A DNA stretch of 64,000 nt from Candidatus Nitronauta litoralis (GCA_015698285.1 CP048685.1:2170001-2234000); one strand, 5' to 3'. Counted from the stretch's first letter, positions 53,256 to 61,373 are shown. Numbers and translations are program-made. The notes: generated by a model not told the origin, from the letters alone.

Positions 53256-53390
53256 TCATACAATAAGTGCAATTCCTTTGGTAAAAAAGGAGGTAGGATT
53301 GATTTGCGGAAAAATCTTACCCTCACCCAAAGGAATCGCACCTATGAGACATTACCAGCAGTTAAGCAAAGAAGAAAGATTTTATATATG
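53256..53390 (+). mobile_element. IS30-family fragment (left end, truncated)
   Basis: An ATG at 53344 starts MRHYQQLSKEERFYI, the typical N-terminus of IS30 transposases, and then stops being homologous exactly where TGTACAAAG of repeat copy 3 begins (53391). Upstream, GTGCAATTCCTTTGG (53268-) and CCAAAGGAATCGCAC (53326-) form an inverted pair in the leader. Only about 15 codons remain, so it is dead. The 5' limit (about 53256) is approximate. Confidence 0.7.
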
Positions 53391-53485
53391 TGTACAAAGC
53401 TAGTATTTGCCGAACAGTGGCCCTTGTTGGGTATGTGATTTATGCGGCTATTTTAGCCGTCTTTTTTTGTTTTTGCTCCTGTATT
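53391..53485 (+). repeat. RHS inter-module repeat, copy 3 (with terminator)
   Basis: TGTACAAAG at the start, GAACAGTGGCCCTTGTTGGGT in the middle and GCGGCTATTTTAGCCGTC plus seven T at the end match copies 1 and 2. The trailing TTTTTGCTCCTGTATTTTAT matches the tail of copy 2. No RHS fragment follows; this is the right end of the array. The 220 bases to the next gene (53486-53704) contain no credible gene. Confidence 0.88.
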
Positions 53486-53704
53486 TTATCTGGTTTTGGA
53501 AGACCTTCCTTGAAAACGGTTTCCGGTGTCCTTAAAGGGGTCAAGTCTTTAATTGACTACATGTTGATATTTGAGCTTTCTAAACATCAAAAGAGTTGAA
53601 GCGGTTTTCTCAGGATTTATTTCCTCATTAATTGGAATTTACTTCAGGGGGATATTCGAAAACGAGCTCCCTAAACCGAAGATGTGGTTATTAATATGGG
53701 TTGT

Positions 53705-54415
53705 TTATTTTAAGGTCTTAACAGAAGCGATTTCTTCTTTGGGCAAGGTCAAGGTTTTTGCCCCTTTCATTAAGGTAACCGTGTCATTGAGTTCCTTGTA
53801 CACTTTGGACACAATGGTCTTGCCGGATTTCAGTTTAACAAGAAACAAGGATCCTTTTCTGGATGAGGCGCTCCTGGGTTTGGATGCCGCTGAGGCGGTT
53901 TCCCCAGAACTTGATTTGGGCTGATACCCGGGTTTGCCCGTTTTAGATCCCAGATAATCTTCGTAAACCCACCCCTCCTTGCCGACGGCCTCGCCAGTTA
54001 AAACTTTTACCCTGTACATGGTCAAATTGTGTTCGGGAATATCATCGGGAAGTTGTACATAACCCACGCCACCTTCTTCGTAATAATTGTTTGCCGTGCC
54101 TCTTTTTTGGGTGAAGGATTCCTTTTTAATCAACTCAACCGTTTCGACATCTTTAAGATAAGTGTAACTTTCCCGTGCATAGTTGGAAACTGATAGTGGG
54201 ATTTTTTTGTATTGTTTCCACATGGCTCCTTTCAGCCAGTTTTCCTGCTTCTCGCGGTCGTAGTGAAACAGGCCCGTCCCTTTCTTCAATTTGAAATATT
54301 TTGATTTGGAATACTGTTGGCCGAAGGCCGTGGTGTGCCAGGTTAAAGCTGCAAAAAGGACACAAAAGGTAATTATCCAACCGTTTATTTTCTTTTGGCA
54401 AAGTGAGTCAGGCAT
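53705..54415 (-). CDS. Exported hypothetical protein with SH3-like segment
   Basis: A signal peptide (GWIITFCVLFAALTWHTTAF, about 12-31) is followed by a charged region and then an SH3b-like strand pattern (MYRVKVLTGEAVGKEGWVYE, about 133-152) as seen in bacterial SH3 domains that bind peptidoglycan peptides. A Ser/Ala/Lys-rich linker leads to a small C-terminal beta domain (LFLVKLKSGKTIVSKVYKEL, DTVTLMKGAKTLTLPKEEIA) that resembles the short Lsm/SH3-like 'x-L-K-x-G' repeats of periplasmic proteins. 236 residues. The function is unknown; a periplasmic or cell-wall location is inferred. It marks the resumption of ordinary chromosome after the RHS array. Plus-strand frames over it are shadows. 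Confidence 0.68.
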   Translation of the reverse strand: MPDSLCQKKINGWIITFCVLFAALTWHTTAFGQQYSKSKYFKLKKGTGLFHYDREKQENWLKGAMWKQYKKIPLSVSNYARESYTYLKDVETVELIKKESFTQKRGTANNYYEEGGVGYVQLPDDIPEHNLTMYRVKVLTGEAVGKEGWVYEDYLGSKTGKPGYQPKSSSGETASAASKPRSASSRKGSLFLVKLKSGKTIVSKVYKELNDTVTLMKGAKTLTLPKEEIASVKTLK

Positions 54416-54566
54416 TTCAGCTCAACCTTTGGTTGGGAATTAAACAGGGCGTGTATTTAGTGTAATGCGTTATTTGTATATTTCAACAAAAGGGTTCTAT
54501 TGAAATAAGAGCCCAAGAGAAATTTCATCTAAAATGATAGAGGTGGGGTTTCTATGTCTGGCAATT

Positions 54567-54620
54567 GCTAGTCTTTGGCCACTTTATAAATATAGTACTG
54601 CTGGGCGATGGTCCGGGTGT
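54567..54620 (-). pseudogene. Second, diverged copy of the yidC 3' end
   Basis: Read on the minus strand this stretch encodes NTRTIAQQYYIYKVAKD and a TAG stop, matching the last codons of YidC (NILTIAQQYYIYKVAKD) at 55356-55409. The central 32 bases (54578-54609 and 55367-55398) are identical; outside them changes are partly synonymous (GCC AAA against GCG AAG). The ParDE pair lies exactly between the two copies, as expected if a small element entered at the yidC 3' end and left a direct repeat. Nothing of yidC before these codons is present. Confidence 0.82.
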
Positions 54621-54636
54621 TAAATAAGAGGAGAAA

Positions 54637-54945
54637 TTATTTCAGTCGCTCTTTAAGGCGGATCAGCATATCCATTCGCTCATGAAGGACAGCTAATATG
54701 ACAGGTTTCCCGCTTTCGGAATAAAAATAGAAAATAAAATGATGTTCACAGCGGACAACCTGCACCTCTGGAAACTTTTCTGAAAAGGTCCGTGAAGATA
54801 CTTTTCTGGCCGCGATATTTTTTAAACCCTGACTGATTTTCCCAAGATACTTTTTCGCCTGGGCCTCCCCCCACTCTTGGATCGTGTAGCGGGAAATACC
54901 TTCCAGGTCGGCTTCCGCACCTTTGGTCAATTCATATGGAAGCAC
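54637..54945 (-). CDS. ParE/RelE-family toxin
   Basis: The 102-residue protein has the ParE/RelE fold order: YELTKGAEADLEGISRYTIQ, EWGEAQAKKYLGKISQGLKN, then VVRCEHHFIFYFYSESGKPV and ILAVLHERMDMLIRLKERL. The Arg-Cys-Glu-His-His and C-terminal His-Glu-Arg residues are the usual positions of functional groups. ParE relatives inhibit DNA gyrase, RelE relatives cut mRNA; the sequence alone does not decide. The antitoxin gene ends two bases upstream, a normal type II arrangement. The pair sits between two copies of the yidC 3' end. Confidence 0.88.
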   Translation of the reverse strand: MLPYELTKGAEADLEGISRYTIQEWGEAQAKKYLGKISQGLKNIAARKVSSRTFSEKFPEVQVVRCEHHFIFYFYSESGKPVILAVLHERMDMLIRLKERLK

Positions 54946-54947
54946 TA

Positions 54948-55208
54948 TTAGGATTCCTGCCGAACGTCCTCAAAAATTTGTTCAACTGACCGTGTGGCAA
55001 ACTCCCCTCTGCGTGCCCCTTCAATGCGTGGCTTTAAAAACTCTTCCAGTCTGCTGATCGCTTCTTCTTCCGACATGGAGTCCATTTCCGGCAGAGGAGG
55101 CAATACCCGTTCCAGAACATATTCCTTGATAGACTTGCCCTGTAAAGCGGCGACGGCCTTTAGCCGTTTATGTTGCTCCGGGGTAACTTCTATTGATAAG
55201 CGTTGCAT
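54948..55208 (-). CDS. ParD-like ribbon-helix-helix antitoxin
   Basis: The N-terminus MQRLSIEVTPEQHKRLKAVA with ALQGKSIKEYVLERVLP is a ribbon-helix-helix DNA-binding domain. The acidic C-terminal part (EEEAISRLEEFLKPRIEGAR and RSVEQIFEDVRQES) would wrap the toxin. 86 residues, typical. GGAGC precedes the ATG at 55208. Two overlapping palindromes 54-80 bases upstream (55262-55288) are good candidates for its own binding site, giving the usual autoregulation. Cotranscribed with the toxin gene. Confidence 0.87.
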   Translation of the reverse strand: MQRLSIEVTPEQHKRLKAVAALQGKSIKEYVLERVLPPLPEMDSMSEEEAISRLEEFLKPRIEGARRGEFATRSVEQIFEDVRQES

Positions 55209-55261
55209 TCTGTTTGCTCCTGTCCTTATTTCTAACTTTCAGTATGGCGGGAAGCCGTGTA

Positions 55262-55288
55262 ATTGTAAACAATGAACATTTGTTCATT
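55262..55288. promoter_or_regulatory. Candidate ParD operator: two overlapping palindromes
   Basis: ATTGTAAACAAT (55262-55273) and AATGAACATTTGTTCATT (55271-55288, perfect 8-base arms) overlap, 54 bases upstream of the antitoxin ATG. Ribbon-helix-helix antitoxins usually bind such dyads in their own promoter. Assignment by position and symmetry. Confidence 0.5.
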
Positions 55289-55356
55289 TGTGTTCTGGCG
55301 GTCAGGGAGCGGGGTAAAGCATCTTTTTTGAATGAATTAGCAGGGGAATGTGATCG

Positions 55357-57132
55357 CTAGTCCTTCGCCACTTTATAAATATAGTACTGCTGGGCGATAG
55401 TGAGGATATTGTTGATTGTCCAGTAGATGACGAGTCCCGCTGGAAAGGTGATGAACAGGAAGGTGAACACGATCGGCATCATCATCATGATCTTGGCCTG
55501 CATCGGGTCCATGGCAGTGGGTGTCATTTTCTGCTGGAGGATCATGGTGGCACCCATGATAACCGGAGTCACAAAAAACGGATCTTTTTCAGACAGGTCG
55601 GTGATCCACAACATGAATGGAGCGCCACGCAGTTCTATCGAAAAGAATAATGCGTGATACAGCGCGATGAACACGGGAATCTGCAACAACATTGGCAAAC
55701 ACCCGCCCATCGGGCTGACATTGTGTTTGCGGTACAGTTCCATCATCTCTTCTGTCATTTTCTGCCGGTCGCCCTTGTGCCGCTCCTGGATAATCTTGAC
55801 GTAAGGCTGGACCTTCTGCATGCCCTTCATCGATTTGAAACTCTTGTGCGTCAGGGGGAAGAACAGCAGTTTGATGACGAACGTCAGGAAGATGATCGAC
55901 CAGCCGTAATTACCCGTGAGCCCGTAGAAAAAGTTGAGGGCTTTTAAAATGGGTTTCACCAGAAATGCAAACTTGTTTCCAAACCAGCCGTAGTCGATCA
56001 GACGAACCAGGTGGTCGCCAGCATTTTCCAGCACTTCCAGCTCTTTAGTGCCGACGTACACTTTTGCAATCGAGGATGCACTGGACTGCGCCGAATCCAT
56101 CTGCAATCCGACATAAATTTCCTTGTCGCCGTGTTTCTCCACAACTCCGGAATCGATTCCATCAACCGGTAGCAGGGCCGCAGCGAAGTATTTATTTTGA
56201 AACCCGGTCCATTTCAGATCACCCTTATGCTCCACCCGATCCTTTGTCATGTCAGCAGGATTCGTCTCAACCCGTTCATTGTTGAGGAAAGTGGTCGGTC
56301 CGGAAAATATGATGTAATCGGCCTGCGATTCTTTAGAACCCCCAAGTCCCGGGCCCCAAAGGATCCTGTATTGCAGGTTCTCCCCAGCAAATACCCGGCC
56401 ATCTATTTTGTTCTCAACCTTGAACACCGGGTTGCCGTGCTCAAAGGTATAGGTACGGTCGACGGTGAGCCCAGTGGGATGCTTAAGATGAAAACTAATT
56501 ATTACTTTTGAATTGTTTGAATCGAGCATCTGGCTGGGGGGCGCGTCGGTCTGGTAAATCGATTGCGCCAGTGCCTTGTTCATGCCGGTGTGGTCGGTCA
56601 CCAGTGTCATCGGGTGAATTGTGCCTTCTTCGTGTGGCACCAGTTCCGCTGCCTCACCTTTCAGGCTTTTCATGTGGCGACTGCCAACAGACGTGATCAC
56701 CCCGCCACGATTAGACAGAGTATAGGTGAGCGCTCCACTGACCACTTCGATTGTGCGTTCCGGAATTGCAGGAGCTGCGGGTTTGGGGGGAGCTGAGATC
56801 TGCTCTTCTCTTTTACCTTCGGTTTCCAGCATCGCTTCACCAGACAGGCTTTCTCCATTTTCACTCAGCGTATTACTTTTAGCTGGCGGGAGTAGAGACT
56901 CCAGAGTTGCGTCTTCATCAGGTTCCTCGATTTTAGAGGGAACCGGTAAAGCATCGTCTGCTGGTTTAACTTTATTTCGTGATGAGTTCCCGGGAGCTTC
57001 AGCTGTTTGTTCGCTTGCCGTCGAATCCGCATTCCCTTTGGGGGGTTGCGGTTGGACGACGGACATCAGCCATCCCCAGAGCACAAAGACTCCCAGCGAC
57101 AGGACGCAGGCAATGAGCAGTCGGTTTTCCAA
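55357..57132 (-). CDS. yidC: Membrane protein insertase YidC
   Basis: YidC inserts and folds inner-membrane proteins, alone or with SecYEG. The 591-residue Gram-negative form is complete: an N-terminal helix (LLIACVLSLGVFVLWGWLMSVV), a Ser/Glu/Pro-rich linker, the large periplasmic beta domain (about 125-355), and the conserved five-helix core with YGWSIIFLTFVIKLLFFPLT, KSFKSMKGMQKVQPYVKIIQ, NVSPMGGCLPMLLQIPVFIA and FPAGLVIYWTINNILTIAQQ. The linker is longer and more acidic than in E. coli. It is last in the rpmH-rnpA-yidD-yidC cluster, 16 bases after yidD. Its last codons are duplicated at 54567-54620, and a toxin-antitoxin pair lies between. Confidence 0.97.
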   Translation of the reverse strand: MENRLLIACVLSLGVFVLWGWLMSVVQPQPPKGNADSTASEQTAEAPGNSSRNKVKPADDALPVPSKIEEPDEDATLESLLPPAKSNTLSENGESLSGEAMLETEGKREEQISAPPKPAAPAIPERTIEVVSGALTYTLSNRGGVITSVGSRHMKSLKGEAAELVPHEEGTIHPMTLVTDHTGMNKALAQSIYQTDAPPSQMLDSNNSKVIISFHLKHPTGLTVDRTYTFEHGNPVFKVENKIDGRVFAGENLQYRILWGPGLGGSKESQADYIIFSGPTTFLNNERVETNPADMTKDRVEHKGDLKWTGFQNKYFAAALLPVDGIDSGVVEKHGDKEIYVGLQMDSAQSSASSIAKVYVGTKELEVLENAGDHLVRLIDYGWFGNKFAFLVKPILKALNFFYGLTGNYGWSIIFLTFVIKLLFFPLTHKSFKSMKGMQKVQPYVKIIQERHKGDRQKMTEEMMELYRKHNVSPMGGCLPMLLQIPVFIALYHALFFSIELRGAPFMLWITDLSEKDPFFVTPVIMGATMILQQKMTPTAMDPMQAKIMMMMPIVFTFLFITFPAGLVIYWTINNILTIAQQYYIYKVAKD

Positions 57133-57148
57133 GCAGGTGTCTCCCTCG

Positions 57149-57361
57149 TCAGTTCACAGGATCGTAACCACCCTTATGGAAGGGATGGCATTTGGAAATA
57201 CGGAGGAAGATCTTTGGGATCGCGCGCCAGAACGGGAACCGGTCCAGCGCCTCCAGGGCAAAGTGCGAACACGTGGGGTTGAATCGGCAACACGGTCCCA
57301 TCAGCGGAGAAACAAGATAGCGGTAACCACGTACACCAGTTTTCAGGATGGAATTGATCAT
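57149..57361 (-). CDS. yidD: Membrane protein insertion efficiency factor YidD
   Basis: YidD is a small protein at the inner membrane that helps YidC-dependent insertion. The 70 residues contain the whole family pattern: GVRGYRYLVSPLMGPCCRFN, PTCSHFALEALDRFPFWRAI and the C-terminal CHPFHKGGYDPVN, with the three conserved cysteines. It lies 12 bases after rnpA and before yidC, the standard order. The start is an ATG at 57361. Confidence 0.95.
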   Translation of the reverse strand: MINSILKTGVRGYRYLVSPLMGPCCRFNPTCSHFALEALDRFPFWRAIPKIFLRISKCHPFHKGGYDPVN

Positions 57362-57373
57362 TAGGATTTTTGT

Positions 57374-57715
57374 TCAGGACCTGGGTAAATGGGAAAGAAT
57401 ACGACCTTCAATTTCCCCGTACAGGGTTTTCACCATGGGTTTTCCGGATACCACGACGACGTCCGTGCCGGGCTTGAACCGGTCCATATTCAGTCGAAAC
57501 ACTTCCCGGATCTTCCTCTTTGCCCGGTTGCGTTCGACGGCATTCCCTACCTTTTTGGAAGCAATGATGCCGAGCCGTTTTAGACCCGTGTCATTTGGGA
57601 GGAAAAACAGGAGGCAAAGCTTATCGACGCGCCGTTTTCGCCCAAGATCCATCACCCGTTTAAAATCGGGACGGGACAAAAGCCGGTTTTCCTTGGGAAA
57701 CAATTGCTGCCCCAT
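57374..57715 (-). CDS. rnpA: Ribonuclease P protein component
   Basis: RnpA binds the RNase P RNA, which trims the 5' ends of tRNA precursors. The 113-residue basic protein has FPKENRLLSRPDFKRVMDLG, LKRLGIIASKKVGNAVERNR and AKRKIREVFRLNM, which together form the RNR helix region of the family. The ATG at 57715 lies three bases after the rpmH stop; a TTG at 57721 is an alternative. Part of the conserved rpmH-rnpA-yidD-yidC group. Confidence 0.96.
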   Translation of the reverse strand: MGQQLFPKENRLLSRPDFKRVMDLGRKRRVDKLCLLFFLPNDTGLKRLGIIASKKVGNAVERNRAKRKIREVFRLNMDRFKPGTDVVVVSGKPMVKTLYGEIEGRILSHLPRS

Positions 57716-57717
57716 GG

Positions 57718-57852
57718 TCAAACCGTGAGGCTTTTGCGTCCTTTACGGCGGCGGTTGGAGAGTACCCGGCGACCCGCTACAGTGGCCATTCTGGCGCGAA
57801 ACCCGTGGGTGCGCTTGCGTTTCAGGTTGTTCGGTTGAAAAGTTCGTTTCAT
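57718..57852 (-). CDS. rpmH: Large ribosomal subunit protein bL34
   Basis: A 44-residue gene too short for many ORF lists. The product [20 protein letters not shown] continues [20 protein letters not shown] and SLTV, a full bL34. It is the first gene of the rpmH-rnpA-yidD-yidC cluster. Next upstream is not dnaA but a divergent exported protein gene, so the common dnaA-rpmH junction near the replication origin is not present here. Confidence 0.98.
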   Translation of the reverse strand: MKRTFQPNNLKRKRTHGFRARMATVAGRRVLSNRRRKGRKSLTV

Positions 57853-58192
57853 GTCTAATTGATATCGAATTGGGTGGGTTAGCACTATTTCCGGGCATGA
57901 CGAACCATTTCCGGGAGCAAACCACGTTGAAAGTTGAACAGGGATTATTTCATTGCCTCAGGCACCTGTCAAGGGAGAAAACCTGTAAATTTAGGAGGTT
58001 ACATCCAGCCTTTCCAAAAGCCGTTATTTTGAATAAAATCCCATTATCTCTCTGAATTATTTTGACTTGAGGATCTTTTTCAGGTTTACAAACAGGAATA
58101 ATCTGGTACCATCTAATTTACCCAAAAATAATGTAAATTTGGTTAAATTCTGCCCAAGAGGCGGGATATTCCATTTGCAGGAGAACGCGACC
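57853..58192. other. 340-base divergent gap, rpmH / exported protein gene
   Basis: No gene is seen. The stretch must hold the rpmH promoter (left) and that of the plus-strand exported protein gene (right). I looked for DnaA boxes or an AT-rich unwinding region because rpmH is often near oriC and found no convincing set. Confidence 0.5.
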
Positions 58193-59368
58193 ATGCGGCA
58201 CAAAACGCGAAAGTGTTTGGTCTTCAACTATTTGATTGTTATGGGGCTTATGGCTCTTGTGGCTACCGGCCCGGCTCTGGCGGAACCTGAGGTTATGGCA
58301 GAACTGACCTCGGGTTCTGATATGTTGCCCCTTTATCGTGGCGATCTGGAAGAAACGGAAACGCCAGCATCCCAGGCACAATCCGACAACCCTATGCAGG
58401 TTGCGTCTCGGTTACCGGCCCCGGAGGTGATTTCCAAGCAAGTCACCGCAGCCAGCCCGCCGACCCAGTTCTTCAATGAAAACTTGTCCCTCATCACTCT
58501 TGGAGAATACATCCGTTCCGGATATCTGGTGGATGAACACACTCCATTTGGTTCCATTATTCGTAACGAAGGGTTTTGGAGCAATGCGATCAACTATGAG
58601 ATTGTTGACCTCGACATTGGAACGAACAAGGGCTTGAAGCCCGGCGACAAACTGCTGGCCTATCTCATCAATGATAATTTTAACCAGGGGTTTGATCTGG
58701 AAGTTCCCGTGCGCCATCCGGTTCAATCCGACCATCCTTATCTGAAAACCAGAGATGGTGGTGTCGCCAATGATTTGTGGGACATGAAAATCGGCACTGG
58801 AGAAACAGGGATCTGGAAGAAAAAACTGGAATGGTTTGATGAGTTGATGATCGCAAGAGGTGAAGACCGCGGAGACATGGTTCGCGTGGTGGGTATCCTG
58901 GAAGTGAAGCAGGTTGAAGCTGAAAAAGCGCGGGCGCAGGTTACTGAAATGATCGAGCTCATTCCACGCGGATCTTTTGTTGCTCCTTATCCAAAGAACC
59001 TTCCGGCCATGATGACCGAAGATTTTCGAGGTCCCCGTAAAAATCTGTCCGGTTTTGTTATGGAAAACCGGGAAGGCTATCTGTTAAGCAGTGAACGGGA
59101 TATTGTGTTCATCGACCTTGGAAAGACGCATAACGTGGCACCGGGAGACCGCTTCGATATTCTGGCCGCAGCCAGGGAAGAAAAGGAAGTGATCCGCAGC
59201 CTGATCAACCACGTAGAGAAAATTGTCGATCCGGAGCCGCGTTTGTCCATTGACCGGGTTATTGGTGAGCTGGTTGTGGTCAAGGTGGGCGGTAAGTCTT
59301 CGACTGCAATGATTGTCGATGGGTCTGAACCGATATTACCCGGCCACCGCATTCGCAGTAAACGCTAA
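58193..59368 (+). CDS. Exported protein of unknown function
   Basis: The ATG at 58193 is preferred: CAGGAG lies nine bases upstream and a signal peptide follows at once (KCLVFNYLIVMGLMALVATG, cleavage near GPALA, about 31). Starting at a TTG at 58067 would add 42 unlikely residues. The mature protein (about 360 residues) is made of beta-rich repeats of the form 'GL-x-P-G-D-K/R': NKGLKPGDKLLAYLI and HNVAPGDRFDILAAA, with VGILEVKQVEAEKARAQVTE and IGELVVVKVGGKSSTAMIVD. The last motif resembles C-terminal domains of FlgT-like and other periplasmic proteins, but no family is certain. Near the N-terminus of the mature part, SLITLGEYIRSGYLVDEHT is reminiscent of LysM-associated segments. Periplasmic location inferred. 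Confidence 0.65.
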   Translation: MRHKTRKCLVFNYLIVMGLMALVATGPALAEPEVMAELTSGSDMLPLYRGDLEETETPASQAQSDNPMQVASRLPAPEVISKQVTAASPPTQFFNENLSLITLGEYIRSGYLVDEHTPFGSIIRNEGFWSNAINYEIVDLDIGTNKGLKPGDKLLAYLINDNFNQGFDLEVPVRHPVQSDHPYLKTRDGGVANDLWDMKIGTGETGIWKKKLEWFDELMIARGEDRGDMVRVVGILEVKQVEAEKARAQVTEMIELIPRGSFVAPYPKNLPAMMTEDFRGPRKNLSGFVMENREGYLLSSERDIVFIDLGKTHNVAPGDRFDILAAAREEKEVIRSLINHVEKIVDPEPRLSIDRVIGELVVVKVGGKSSTAMIVDGSEPILPGHRIRSKR

Positions 59369-59398
59369 AGGAATCCAAATTGTATTCGGCTACGAGCG

Positions 59399-59417
59399 GG
59401 CCTTTATTTTAAAGGCC
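59399..59417. terminator. Perfect hairpin between convergent genes
   Basis: GGCCTTTA and TAAAGGCC pair around TTT. It lies between the converging exported-protein and tyrS genes, 31 bases after the first stop. There is no T-run on either side, so it is only a possible bidirectional terminator. Confidence 0.35.
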
Positions 59418-59468
59418 TGTGAGTTGCCGGAGCAGATCCAATCATATTTCCCAGGATCTTTGAAACTA

Positions 59469-60680
59469 TCAGCCTGCCTTTATTTTTAGAAACCGCTTCT
59501 TGCCAACTTTGATCAGGCAGTCGCGGTCTCCTGAAAGTTCCTGGTTCTCATCCGCGACTTTCTCTCCGTCGATTGAGACTGCACCCTGCTTAATCATGCG
59601 CCTTGCATCCGATGTACTGGGGCAGAGCGAACTTTCCTTCAGCACTTTCCAGACTGGCCATTTCTCACTACCCCAGCCGGAATACTCGGGTATCTCATCC
59701 GGTAACTGGTGCTTCTTGAACACATTTTCAAATTCCTGAACAGCTTTGTCGGCGATTGCCTCTGAATGGTATCGGGCCACCAGCTCGCGTCCGAGCCGCA
59801 CCTTCGCCACTTTTGGATTGAGCGTCCCGGAGCTGGCATCCTTTTTCAACTCCTCCAGCTCCTCAGTGGAAATATCACTGAGCAGTTCATAGTAGCGCCA
59901 CATCAATTCATCTGAAATGGACATGATTTTCCCGAACATCTCGGTGCCGGAATCGAGCACGCCGATGCTGTTATTCAGGCTCTTGCTCATTTTCTGAACA
60001 CCGTCGGTGCCTTCCAGCAGCGGCATGGTCAGGATGTTTTGCGGTGGCTGTCCATGCGCTCGTTGCAGATCACGCCCCACCAGCAAATTGAATTTCTGGT
60101 CCGTACCACCGAGTTCAACATCCGATTGCATCGCGACTGAATCGTAGCCCTGAATCAGCGGATACAATAACTCATGCAGGGAGATCGGCAGGTTGGCCGC
60201 CAGGCGTTTCTGGAAATCGTCGCGCTCGATCATCCGCGCTACCGTATACTTGGCGGCAAGATTGATGAAGTCGACCGGGGTCAGCTTGTTCATCCATTCG
60301 CTGTTAAACATTACCGTCGTTTTTTCACGGTCCAGAATTTTGTAAACCTGCTCCAGATAGGTCTTCGCATTTTCACTGACCTCTTCCGGAGTGAGGCTCT
60401 TGCGGGTCTCGGATTTTCCCGTCGGGTCTCCGATGATCCCGGTGAAATCTCCGACCAGAAACACCACCTCATGACCCATTTCCTGAAAATGCCGCATCTT
60501 ATGTAGAAGAACCGTATGGCCGAGATGGAGATCGGGCGCTGTCGGATCAAACCCGGCTTTGACGCGCAGGGGTTTCCCTGTTTTGATAGACTTCTCCAAA
60601 CGTTCGGTAAAGTCTTTCTCGTCGATGATCTCGACGGTTCCACGCTTGATGATCTGAAGTTGTTCGTTTAAAGGTCGCAT
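59469..60680 (-). CDS. tyrS: Tyrosine--tRNA ligase
   Basis: The enzyme charges tRNA-Tyr. The class I signatures are HLGH (52-55, in [15 protein letters not shown]) and KMSKS (in [15 protein letters not shown], about 230). The C-terminal S4-like domain (about 335-403: [20 protein letters not shown] and [13 protein letters not shown]) binds tRNA. The 403-residue length and the [17 protein letters not shown] region fit the bacterial TyrRS form with a shorter catalytic domain (TyrZ-like) rather than the E. coli TyrS. It is monocistronic and divergent from a small membrane protein gene. Confidence 0.96.
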   Translation of the reverse strand: MRPLNEQLQIIKRGTVEIIDEKDFTERLEKSIKTGKPLRVKAGFDPTAPDLHLGHTVLLHKMRHFQEMGHEVVFLVGDFTGIIGDPTGKSETRKSLTPEEVSENAKTYLEQVYKILDREKTTVMFNSEWMNKLTPVDFINLAAKYTVARMIERDDFQKRLAANLPISLHELLYPLIQGYDSVAMQSDVELGGTDQKFNLLVGRDLQRAHGQPPQNILTMPLLEGTDGVQKMSKSLNNSIGVLDSGTEMFGKIMSISDELMWRYYELLSDISTEELEELKKDASSGTLNPKVAKVRLGRELVARYHSEAIADKAVQEFENVFKKHQLPDEIPEYSGWGSEKWPVWKVLKESSLCPSTSDARRMIKQGAVSIDGEKVADENQELSGDRDCLIKVGKKRFLKIKAG

Positions 60681-60780
60681 AAGTTTGTTTGGTTGAACAG
60701 GAATTGAACGCTATCATACCCCCCGGCAAACTGCAATTGAAGGCTTATCCCAAAACCTGATTTTAGTAGAGCAAAAATAA

Positions 60781-61149
60781 ATGACTGATGTCCCATCAAT
60801 AGAAAATGGCAGGATGAAAAAATACAAACAAGCCGCCTGGATGTTCACCGGGATGAATCTGCTGTACCTGGTGATCACTTTTTTTGTGATGCCACCCGTG
60901 GGGCTTGATCCCTTCTACGGTGTCATGTTTTGCCTGGTTGCCGTTGTCCTGAGTGGGGGATTGTCCTTACTGATTGCACGCCAGGGTCGTAAGCTTGCGA
61001 TGTCTCTCGCGCTTATTTACGCCGGGCGGATAGGTGTCTCGGTGTATACACTCATCGCTGGAACTGCATTTCCTATAGTGCCCTGGGTCTTGTCAACGGT
61101 CGTCATTGCCTTTTATTACCTGGGCCGTGCCGCCTGGGACTGGCCGTGA
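60781..61149 (+). CDS. Small four-helix membrane protein, unknown function
   Basis: A 122-residue protein with four hydrophobic segments (WMFTGMNLLYLVITFFVMPP, PFYGVMFCLVAVVLSGGLSL, KLAMSLALIYAGRIGVSVYT, FPIVPWVLSTVVIAFYYLG). No family is recognised. The ATG at 60781 follows an A-rich leader without a clear ribosome binding site; a second Met at residue 12 (GRMKKYKQAAW) is possible. It lies 100 bases from divergent tyrS and is followed by a dispersed repeat. Confidence 0.6.
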   Translation: MTDVPSIENGRMKKYKQAAWMFTGMNLLYLVITFFVMPPVGLDPFYGVMFCLVAVVLSGGLSLLIARQGRKLAMSLALIYAGRIGVSVYTLIAGTAFPIVPWVLSTVVIAFYYLGRAAWDWP

Positions 61150-61225
61150 TGCTGGTAGAAATCTTGTGTGTATAATGGCGGCCTTTCTTTTGTTAGAAAA
61201 TGAATCTTCGGAGTGAGTGTTCTTC

Positions 61226-61333
61226 GTCATAGCGAGTGACAAAAAGGGGCGTGGCGATCCATAGTCATAGCTGAAAATGGATTTTAGGGGTGGCCCGCTG
61301 GATAGCTTCGTCACCACATTTCCTCGCAATGAC
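61226..61333. repeat. Dispersed palindromic intergenic repeat (MITE-like)
   Basis: GTCATAGCGAG (61226-61236) and CTCGCAATGAC (61323-61333) are inverted ends (10 of 11 match). The interior carries GGCGATCCATAG and GATAGCTTCGTCACC. This 'GTCATTGCGAG...CGAAGC' type of sequence occurs as a high-copy intergenic repeat in many bacteria. A relative is at 62624 in this window. No protein is encoded. Confidence 0.65.
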
Positions 61334-61373
61334 AATAGGAAACATTTTCAGAGATTAATATAAGTAAAAAAAC

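Noticed and set aside
47506-53485. RHS inter-module repeats as integron attC sites
   Set aside because: All copies contain a GTTRRRY-like heptamer (GTTGGGT, GTTAGAT), but the inverse heptamer is imperfect and only about 14 bases away, too close for the paired L/R sites of attC. There is no integrase, and the cassettes are RHS fragments rather than single promoterless genes.
53390-53924. Two plus-strand frames after repeat copy 3
   Set aside because: The first is a read-through of the repeat and terminator; the second is antisense to the exported SH3-like protein.
57718-58192. Replication origin next to rpmH
   Set aside because: The rpmH-rnpA-yidD-yidC order invites it, but dnaA and dnaN are absent and no cluster of DnaA boxes was seen.
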